A stretch of DNA of 5,441 bases from Prevotellaceae bacterium (GTDB lineage Bacteria; Bacteroidota; Bacteroidia; Bacteroidales; UBA932): the NCBI GenBank assembly GCA_031264645.1, contig JAISDR010000076.1, forward strand, positions 1 through 5,441. Reading direction: 5' to 3'. The position numbers were made by a program, and so were the translations under genes. Below are positions 1-5,199 of this stretch, piece by piece. Positions within the stretch are counted from its first letter, which is position 1; the number at the start of each line of letters is the position of its first letter. Under the pieces are notes generated by a model. That model saw only the letters and a list, made by a program, of their open reading frames with translations. It did no database searches and was not told where the DNA came from.

Positions 1-161
1 CCGTTTTAAGCATAGATAATAAAATGTTTGAGATAGCTTCCGGAACAAAAATATGGGTAAAAAAATCACAATCTGTGTTAAATTTTATAAAGCTGAAAAA
101 TTATAATTTCTTTAAGACATTACATACCAAGTTGAATTGGGGAATCGATATACGGAACTAA
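1..161 (+). CDS. nadK: NAD kinase, C-terminal fragment (5' end outside window)
   Basis: Reading from base 3 there is an open frame of 52 codons ending at TAA 159-161. The frame has no start inside the window, so this is the 3' end of a gene that begins to the left. It ends in FFKTLHTKLNWGIDIRN, preceded by a stretch with WVKKSQSVLNFIKL. This closely resembles the C-terminus of Bacteroidota NAD kinases as I remember them: a 'KKA...NLVKL' beta strand, then a 'FF-TLR-KL-WG-D-R' ending. NAD kinase phosphorylates NAD to NADP in the cytoplasm, using ATP. The catalytic GGDG and nucleotide-binding motifs lie upstream of the window and cannot be checked. The next gene starts 85 bp downstream on the same strand. 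I recall nadK beside DUF6089-type barrel genes in other Bacteroidota, which supports the call. The identification rests only on this tail. Confidence 0.78.
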   Translation, partial: VLSIDNKMFEIASGTKIWVKKSQSVLNFIKLKNYNFFKTLHTKLNWGIDIRN

Positions 162-217
162 GTTATATAATGTTAAAAAAGATTTGGAAACAGACTGAAC
201 AGACAGATTTTTTTTCA

Positions 218-225
218 TAACTTTG
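218..225 (+). promoter_or_regulatory. Bacteroidota-type -7 promoter box (TAACTTTG) for the barrel gene
   Basis: TAACTTTG matches the Bacteroidota primary-sigma -7 consensus TAnnTTTG exactly and lies 21 nt before the ATG at 247, implying a short 5' leader. It is preceded by a run of eight T (208-215). I see no clear TTTG -33 element at the expected spacing (around 195-198 reads CTGA), so promoter strength is uncertain. The barrel gene could also be cotranscribed with nadK, since no convincing terminator lies between them. Confidence 0.6.
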
Positions 226-246
226 CCGCTCAAATTATTGTGAAAG

Positions 247-1152
247 ATGATAAAGAGATATGTCGTATTAATAGTTGTTTTTGTTGTTGGATTTTCTGCT
301 GCTGTTTCGGGACAAATCGAACGGAATAAAAATTCGATATTCAGAGTTGACAGAACGGAATTGGGGCTTGGCTTAGGTACCACATTTTATTTGGGAGATT
401 ATAACGAGTTCATTCCTTTTATGGAACCCCGCTACTATGGTTCTGTTATGCACAGGTTTAGTTTTAATCTTCTTTATGCTTTGCGTACAAGCATTTCATT
501 TGGCAATGTTTCTGGAAATTCAAGTCGATTTCAGGGTGATATGCCTTATTACAATCTCAAATATGGAGGAGGAAGAATACCTGCAATATATTTCAGCAGA
601 AATTTTGTTGATTTCAATACGGGAGTAGAGTTTGGATTTCGTCCTTTGGAACCTGTGGAACATAGACTTAATCAAAAATTTTCTCCCTATATATTTCTCG
701 GAGTTGGGGTTGCAATTCTATATACCGATTCATACGCAAATAAAGACGACGCTCGTTCGGCGTCTTTATTATATCCAAGAATTTACGGCTCCACTGACGA
801 TAACGCATCTTCCATTCAAGTGTTTCATATCCCTATTGGTCTGGGATTCAAATATTCGCCCTGGAGACGGTGGACTATAGGAGCGGAATGGCAGTTCAAG
901 AAAACTTTCAATGACGATATTGACCGTTTCAACAATATTAAACCAAGCGAAATAAATGATTATAAAAAAGGCTCTGTACTAATGAATACGGATTGGATAT
1001 CATTCTTTGGTGTTAATATTTCGTACCGCCTTGCCGTCAAAAGCAAATGCCCTGCAATAAGAAAAACGTCTCCATCCAGAAGATATTATCAAGGTATTAA
1101 CAGGGATTATGATCTTTATGATAACAGAAGTTCTAAAAAAAGTAAAAAATAA
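247..1152 (+). CDS. DUF6089/PorG-like outer-membrane beta-barrel protein
   Basis: This is a 301-residue exported protein. Residues 1-22 form a signal peptide: MIKR, a Val/Phe-rich hydrophobic core at 5-20, then VSG followed by Gln23 as the likely cleavage site. The first barrel strand, ELGLGLGTTFYLGDYN (38-53), matches what I recall as the hallmark of the Bacteroidota DUF6089 family. Alternating-hydrophobic strands follow, including FSPYIFLGVGVAIL near 140-155 and WISFFGVNISYRL near the end. The barrel ends at about residue 263, followed by KCP (Cys268, the only cysteine) and a basic, Tyr-rich, low-complexity tail ending KKSKK. The family includes, as I recall, PorG of the type IX secretion system, which sits in the outer membrane and contacts the periplasmic PorK/PorN ring. 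A T9SS role is therefore plausible but unproven, and no other T9SS gene is in view. The ATG at 247 is favoured because it starts a complete signal peptide 21 nt after the promoter box. A terminator-like palindrome lies inside the gene at 739-770. Confidence 0.85.
   Translation: MIKRYVVLIVVFVVGFSAAVSGQIERNKNSIFRVDRTELGLGLGTTFYLGDYNEFIPFMEPRYYGSVMHRFSFNLLYALRTSISFGNVSGNSSRFQGDMPYYNLKYGGGRIPAIYFSRNFVDFNTGVEFGFRPLEPVEHRLNQKFSPYIFLGVGVAILYTDSYANKDDARSASLLYPRIYGSTDDNASSIQVFHIPIGLGFKYSPWRRWTIGAEWQFKKTFNDDIDRFNNIKPSEINDYKKGSVLMNTDWISFFGVNISYRLAVKSKCPAIRKTSPSRRYYQGINRDYDLYDNRSSKKSKK
739..770 (+). repeat. Terminator-like 10-bp perfect inverted repeat inside the barrel gene
   Basis: AATAAAGACG (739-748) is the exact reverse complement of CGTCTTTATT (761-770), with a 12-nt spacer. 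Inside the spacer a further CG/CG pair could form past an A.G mismatch. The AT-rich outer and GC-rich inner stem resembles a bidirectional intrinsic terminator, although it lies in the coding sequence, around residues 165-174. Those residues are hydrophilic (NKDDARSAS) and follow the strand GVGVAILY, so they probably form a surface loop. Confidence 0.75.
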
Positions 1153-1166
1153 CTCAGAGCGACTTC

Positions 1167-1183
1167 AAGAAAGTTTTTCTTTT
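1167..1183 (+). terminator. Weak candidate terminator between convergent gene ends
   Basis: AAGAAA (1167-1172) pairs with TTTCTT (1176-1181) around a 3-nt loop, followed by a short T-rich run. The two convergent stop codons are only 36 bp apart, so termination signals are expected here. The stem has a single G-C pair and would be unstable, and only the plus-strand direction has a following U-rich tract. This is a positional guess backed by weak structure. Confidence 0.25.
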
Positions 1184-1204
1184 ATAATTCATAATTCATA
1201 ATTT
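1184..1204. repeat. Three tandem ATAATTC-type heptamers spanning the SNF2 stop codon
   Basis: ATAATTC at 1184-1190 and 1191-1197 is followed by ATAATTT at 1198-1204. Read on the minus strand, the repeat supplies the last codons of the SNF2 gene (Asn-Tyr-Glu-Leu) and its TGA stop. The gene's C-terminus after Leu-Phe-Gly is therefore repeat-derived. I recall similar short A/T heptamer arrays in intergenic DNA of several bacteria, but I cannot count other copies from this window. Confidence 0.8.
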
Positions 1205-4200
1205 CCGAAAAGTTCTTCTATTTCTTCCCTGTTCATTGCATTTAGCGGGTTTGCGGAAGTAACGAATTTCTCGGCTAATTTTGTTTTACTTTCCTGAAGG
1301 TGGCGGATTTTTTCTTCTATAGTTTTTGTTGATATAAAGCGGTAAACCATAACATTTTTATCCTGTCCGAGACGGTGTGAACGACTGACAGCCTGCATTT
1401 CAGCGGCAGGATTCCACCAGGGATCGAGTATGAAAACATAATCGGCGACAGTCAGATTCAGTCCCACGCCTCCGGCTTTCAGCGAGATAAAGAAGCAATT
1501 GATATCGTCGTTCTTAACAAACTTGCTTACTTCGCCTTCACGGTCGACGGTCGAACCCGAGAGCCATGCATATTTCCGGTTCTGCCTGTCGAAATATTCG
1601 GAAAAGAGGCGCAAATGTTTCACAAATGACGAAAAAATCAGCACCTTGTGATTTTCCGCAATCAGTCCCTCAATATACATAATCACCTGCTCGAATTTTC
1701 CCGACCCGCCCGTATATTCCTCGTCGACAAAACGGGGATGATTTGCCAGCAAACGCAGGCGTGTCAGTCCCTGCAAGGCTAAAAGAGGGATTTTTTTCCT
1801 GTCCATCATCACCTCTTCCGAAATCAGATTGTTACGGACTTTATTTTTCTCTATTTCATAATATTCCGCCTGTTCGTCGCTCATATCGCAATACACAGTT
1901 TCTTCGCTTAGCGGGGGAAGTTCGGGGGCGACCTCGTTTTTTGTACGGCGCAGTATGAATGGCTGTATCATACGCAGTAAAGCCTCTTCCTGCATTTCGT
2001 TTTCCTTTTTTATCGGCTTGATATAACGCTTTTTGAAAGATGAATAGCTTCCCAGCATTCCTTCGTTGATGATATTGAACTGCGCCCACAAATCGGTGAG
2101 CGAGTTCTCGATGGGAGTTCCGGTAAGCAAAAGTTTATGCTGTGCAGTAATACTTTTTACCGCCTTATATGTCTGAGATTCGGGATTTTTAATATACTGG
2201 CTTTCGTCCAGAATCAAATGATGAAACGGGAAAACGGAAAGTATGTCAATATCGTTTCTGATGGTCGCGTAAGTGGTGATTATCACGTCGAAATGCGAAA
2301 ATACGGACGTCTCTCTCTTATCCTTCAATCTGTTTTTTCCGGAACAGGGATAAACACGCAGCGAGGGAGCAAAACGCTTCAGTTCATTCTGCCAGTTAAA
2401 GAGGAGAGAGGTAGGCACAACAAGCAGGGAAACAGGATGTTTTTCCGAAATCAAATCCGAAACCGAAGTTGAAGCCCCGGTCTGTGGCGTTGCCGGCGCG
2501 TCAAATATGGATAACTGTATTTCAGCCGAATGTCTTTTAGCCTCTGTTTCCAAAACGGTATTCTGCGGAAAGATTTCGGTCTGATTGCATAGACTGTTTT
2601 CGTTCGCAATATATTGCAGGAGTACAATTGTTTGCAGAGTTTTTCCAAGTCCCATATCATCGGCAAGACATCCGCCGAAATCGTTTTTGTACAGATGCAC
2701 CAGCCACGAAAATCCCTTTTTCTGATAGTTATACAGTTCGCTGTTAATTCCTTTTGGGACGGGAACATTTTCGGGAGAATCAAGATATGTCAAAGATATT
2801 TTTTCCGGAGTTTTGACAGCCTCAAGCAGTTTGAAATGATGCCTGTCCAAATGGATGTTGTTGCCCGACTTTTTCCCGAAATACATGATATCCTGATAGC
2901 GAACAAACCATTCTTCAGGCAAAACGACAACTGTCTTATCCGGCAGCACATATTCGCGGATACCGTCAAGAATGTGATTCCGAAAACTGCTGAAAGGTAT
3001 CTCGAAACCGTCGAAAACAACCATGCAGTAAACATCGAACCAGTCCTGCTTTGTGCCAATCCGTGTAACAGTCTCGATTTTACCCGTATAGTAAGCGCTT
3101 TTCGATGCTGATTGCGAAAAATCAAAGCGTTTCATTATCTCGGCGTTAGACCGTATCCATTTGAGGATTGCTCCCGTTTTGTCAAGGCTGTCGGCTGCGT
3201 CCTTTGTTTCGACGTAAAAATTACATGCGTCCGACTGCTTCAATCCGCCTGCCAGCAGGAGATTGACTATAGAATTTTCCCACTGCCTGTCGCGTTTATA
3301 CCAGTTGATTACAGTGTCCCCCGCCATTTCTCCGGCATAGACAATCTTTTGATCCGAGAAATGATTCAGCTGAAAAACCTTTTTGTCATACCTGAAACTC
3401 AAGTTCAAAACAGGCTGCATGTTCAGGTCGCAAGTCAGATTCAGCAAGGGACGCTTTTCGGGATTAATCTCGTTTATGTTTAATCCCGTAGACTTTACTT
3501 CATACTTTTTTATACAGTTAACAACAAACTTTTCGATATATGTCCTGTACGAATCGGGATGTACGCGTATATTGTCTTTCGTGATAAACGGCTGCAGTTT
3601 CTTCGCGTCAATATCGTTGAAAGTAAGCAGCCTGTCGTCGACAACTACAATTGCAGGCTCTCCGCAGACTACGGCGAAGAATCGGGATTTCAGGTCGATA
3701 ACCTCGTTTCCCGATTTTACCTGAATAAAGTAAATCAGCCCGCCGGAATATTCCTTCTGAAAATTAAAGATCACGCCGGAATCCGAGTTTGAGACCCGTA
3801 TCCTGTTGGCGTCGTACAGATTGCGTATCTTCACATTCTCGCGAAGATAGACGGGAATATCCGCCTTCCTGATGACGGCAATCATTTTCCGGTGAACCGA
3901 TTCGATAAGCGGACGTATGAAGCGGTCAAACCTTTCGGGGACGGTCTTTTCACGGAAATCGAGGATGTTCCTGTCTTTCGAAAATCTTTTCATCAGGTTC
4001 TTTTCCGTATATTTTTCATAATGAAGGACAATTGCCTTCTGTTCAGCCGTAAGTTCAGTAAAAAAAGACGATTCCCGTTCGATGATTTCCTGAATCAGCA
4101 GTGTGTCATATTCTGTTTCAGTAACCAGAGTAGGCTGCAAAATATACCCCCAGACAGGATTTTCGATGAGGCAGACGACAAATTTTCCGGATGTAAAAAT

Positions 4201-4227
4201 CTGTGAAAATCTACGCTTTACTTCCAT
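1189..4227 (-). CDS. SNF2/Swi2-family DNA-dependent ATPase (bacterial HepA-like helicase)
   Basis: This is a 1012-residue protein. Its C-terminal half is a complete two-lobed SNF2 motor. Motif I is DDMGLGKT (523-530, Lys529 for ATP). Motif Ia is VVPTSL (603-608). Motif II is DESQ (674-677). Motif III is LLLTGTPIENSL (699-710). The second lobe has VLIFSSF (862-868), motif V around GGVGLNLT (919-926), DPWWNP (935-940), and motif VI QAVSRSHRLGQ (945-955). The roughly 500-residue N-terminal part resembles the associated region of bacterial SNF2 proteins; I see no SWIM zinc-finger Cys/His cluster. These ATPases translocate on double-stranded DNA and remodel protein-DNA complexes in the cytoplasm rather than separating strands; this protein's target is unknown. 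An Asn/Ser/Thr-rich insertion between motifs I and Ia (about 542-598) contains QLSIFD. I chose the ATG at 4227 over the in-frame ATG at 4302 because the extra 25 codons only shadow the conserved end of upp, and GGAGA lies 8 nt upstream of 4227. It overlaps upp by 17 bp and is probably cotranscribed with it. Confidence 0.93.
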   Translation of the reverse strand: MEVKRRFSQIFTSGKFVVCLIENPVWGYILQPTLVTETEYDTLLIQEIIERESSFFTELTAEQKAIVLHYEKYTEKNLMKRFSKDRNILDFREKTVPERFDRFIRPLIESVHRKMIAVIRKADIPVYLRENVKIRNLYDANRIRVSNSDSGVIFNFQKEYSGGLIYFIQVKSGNEVIDLKSRFFAVVCGEPAIVVVDDRLLTFNDIDAKKLQPFITKDNIRVHPDSYRTYIEKFVVNCIKKYEVKSTGLNINEINPEKRPLLNLTCDLNMQPVLNLSFRYDKKVFQLNHFSDQKIVYAGEMAGDTVINWYKRDRQWENSIVNLLLAGGLKQSDACNFYVETKDAADSLDKTGAILKWIRSNAEIMKRFDFSQSASKSAYYTGKIETVTRIGTKQDWFDVYCMVVFDGFEIPFSSFRNHILDGIREYVLPDKTVVVLPEEWFVRYQDIMYFGKKSGNNIHLDRHHFKLLEAVKTPEKISLTYLDSPENVPVPKGINSELYNYQKKGFSWLVHLYKNDFGGCLADDMGLGKTLQTIVLLQYIANENSLCNQTEIFPQNTVLETEAKRHSAEIQLSIFDAPATPQTGASTSVSDLISEKHPVSLLVVPTSLLFNWQNELKRFAPSLRVYPCSGKNRLKDKRETSVFSHFDVIITTYATIRNDIDILSVFPFHHLILDESQYIKNPESQTYKAVKSITAQHKLLLTGTPIENSLTDLWAQFNIINEGMLGSYSSFKKRYIKPIKKENEMQEEALLRMIQPFILRRTKNEVAPELPPLSEETVYCDMSDEQAEYYEIEKNKVRNNLISEEVMMDRKKIPLLALQGLTRLRLLANHPRFVDEEYTGGSGKFEQVIMYIEGLIAENHKVLIFSSFVKHLRLFSEYFDRQNRKYAWLSGSTVDREGEVSKFVKNDDINCFFISLKAGGVGLNLTVADYVFILDPWWNPAAEMQAVSRSHRLGQDKNVMVYRFISTKTIEEKIRHLQESKTKLAEKFVTSANPLNAMNREEIEELFGNYEL

Positions 4228-4861
4228 ACGCCAAATCTCCGGCGTCGCCCAGACCCGGAATAATGTACGATTTGAGAGTAAGTTCCTCGTCAATTGCCCC
4301 AACCCAGAGAGTTACATTTTCAGGAAACATGTGTTTCTGGATATACTCAACTCCGTCCCTGCTGGCTATCGGGGAGACAATATGCGTGTGCAGAGGTTCT
4401 CCCTTCTTCTTCAATACATTGTAAACCAAATTTATTGATTCGCCGGTTGCCAGCATCGGTTCGCAGATGACCAGCACTTTCTTTTCCAGCGAAGGACAGG
4501 AAACGAGTTCGATTTGCATGGAAAACCTGTTGTCCTTGCCATACTTCCGATTTGCCAGAATGAAGGCGTTTTCGGCGGTATCAAAATAGTTCAACATTCC
4601 CCGGTGAAGAGGTAAGCCCGCCCTTAGAATCACCGCAAGCGCCAGTTTGCTTTTCGGAAGAAAAACGTCGGCTATCCCAAGAGGCGTCTGAACGCTGACG
4701 AGTTCATAATCCAGCTCCTTGCTGATTTCGTATGCGAAAATTTCGCCTACACGCTCCAGATTTGTGCGAAAACGCATGCTGTCTTTCTGGATATTTATAT
4801 CTCTCATTTCTGCCATAAAGCGATTGAGGATACTGTTTTGTTTGCCTAATTCCCGTATCAT
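4211..4861 (-). CDS. upp: Uracil phosphoribosyltransferase
   Basis: This 216-residue protein has the usual length of the family. It converts uracil and PRPP to UMP and diphosphate in the cytoplasm (pyrimidine salvage). The N-terminal half has RFRTNLERVGEIFAYEISKE (31-49 region) and QTPLG (58-62). LRAGLP (79-84) is the conserved Arg-Ala-Gly segment, and RKYGKD (105-110) follows. The PRPP loop region is CEPMLATGES (133-142). GAIDEEL (188-194) and YIIPGLGDAGDLAYG (199-213) form the uracil-binding C-terminal end. The pattern resembles Bacteroidota UPRTases from memory. In the usual loop DPMLATGG/A-S, the Asp is here Glu134 and the residue after TG is Glu141; the rest is intact. It is the first gene of an apparent two-gene unit, and its last 17 bp overlap the SNF2 gene. 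A Bacteroidota promoter lies just upstream, leaving a very short leader and no Shine-Dalgarno sequence, as is common in this phylum. Confidence 0.95.
   Translation of the reverse strand: MIRELGKQNSILNRFMAEMRDINIQKDSMRFRTNLERVGEIFAYEISKELDYELVSVQTPLGIADVFLPKSKLALAVILRAGLPLHRGMLNYFDTAENAFILANRKYGKDNRFSMQIELVSCPSLEKKVLVICEPMLATGESINLVYNVLKKKGEPLHTHIVSPIASRDGVEYIQKHMFPENVTLWVGAIDEELTLKSYIIPGLGDAGDLAYGSKA
4236..4240 (-). promoter_or_regulatory. Shine-Dalgarno-like GGAGA deciding the SNF2 start
   Basis: On the minus strand GGAGA sits 8 nt before the ATG at 4227, within the upp codons for Gly-Asp-Leu-Ala near its C-terminus. It supports 4227 as the SNF2 start and translational coupling to upp. Caution: Bacteroidota use Shine-Dalgarno sequences weakly, and these bases are also constrained by the conserved UPRTase residues. 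Confidence 0.45.
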
Positions 4862-4879
4862 TTTTTAAAATTTATGGAA

Positions 4880-4909
4880 CAAATGTACTCATTTTATTCG
4901 ATTATCAAT
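4880..4909 (-). promoter_or_regulatory. Bacteroidota-type promoter for upp-SNF2
   Basis: On the minus strand TACATTTG (4880-4887) matches the -7 consensus TAnnTTTG. ATTG (4906-4909) resembles the TTTG -33 element and lies 18 bp upstream, close to the usual spacing of about 19. The -7 box ends 18 nt before the upp ATG at 4861, implying a leader of roughly a dozen nucleotides. No operator or riboswitch-like structure fits in so short a leader. Confidence 0.55.
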
Positions 4910-5077
4910 GTAAAAATTTTACCGGAAGGCTTTTCTTTACAGATATACAGATAAGTAATTTATAAAAAATAAGATGTCAATTATATTAAGAAGCATTTAC
5001 TAAGGCACATTATCATCGAATATTTCGTATTTCCAAATTCCGATTTTGACGCTCCTAACAGAAAAATCCTTGCTTTT

Positions 5078-5115
5078 ACTGACAACGGCGTCTCAAAAAG
5101 AGACAAAATGTCAGT
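5078..5115 (+). repeat. Nested inverted repeat (two-tier hairpin)
   Basis: The outer arms ACTGACA (5078-5084) and TGTCAGT (5109-5115) are perfect complements. Inside them GTCTC (5090-5094) and GAGAC (5100-5104) pair around an AAAAA loop. An asymmetric internal loop of 5 and 4 nt separates the two stems. There is no T-run immediately after the arm, so it is not a textbook terminator. Whether it is transcribed is unknown. Confidence 0.6.
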
Positions 5116-5131
5116 TGTGGGGATCCGACTG

Positions 5132-5157
5132 CTGAATTTGTTTGACTGAATTTGTTT
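5132..5157 (+). repeat. Direct repeat of CTGAATTTGTTT, period 14
   Basis: CTGAATTTGTTT occurs at 5132-5143 and again, identical, at 5146-5157, with GA between. It begins 16 bp after the nested hairpin. Each copy holds TGAATTTG, one base from the -7 box TAnnTTTG. It could be a regulator-binding pair or simple slippage. Confidence 0.7.
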
Positions 5158-5181
5158 CGAAAAAAAATATTCCAGTATATG

Positions 5182-5199
5182 AAAACAGCGAACTGTTTT
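5182..5199. terminator. Tetraloop hairpin, possible bidirectional terminator
   Basis: AAAACAG (5182-5188) pairs perfectly with CTGTTTT (5193-5199) around a CGAA loop. The stem's A-run and T-run form U-rich 3' sides in either direction, as in compact bidirectional terminators. However, it has only two G-C pairs, and no known gene ends close by. TAAAAT/ATTTTA (5230-5247) followed by six T at 5248-5253 is a second, weaker candidate on the plus strand. Confidence 0.35.

Noticed and set aside
162..217. Terminator between NAD kinase and the barrel gene, suggested by the T8 run at 208-215
   Set aside because: Only a 3-bp CTG/CAG pairing precedes the T-run, too weak for an intrinsic terminator.
120..383. 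Minus-strand 87-codon open frame across the left gap
   Set aside because: It is antisense to both the NAD kinase tail and the barrel signal peptide, overlaps the promoter and shows no recognisable protein features.
4228..4302. 25-codon N-terminal extension of the SNF2 protein from ATG 4302
   Set aside because: These bases encode the conserved uracil-binding C-terminus of UPRTase in another frame; the extension has no family resemblance, and 4227 has a GGAGA at good spacing.
1743..4438. Many plus- and minus-strand open frames of 70-165 codons inside SNF2 and upp
   Set aside because: All lie within two strongly supported genes in other frames, show shadow-like composition and no motifs.
4973..5149. 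Plus-strand open frame of 58 codons right of upp
   Set aside because: It has no start codon until 13 residues before the stop, no recognisable motif, and the nested hairpin lies within it. A decayed gene remnant cannot be excluded.
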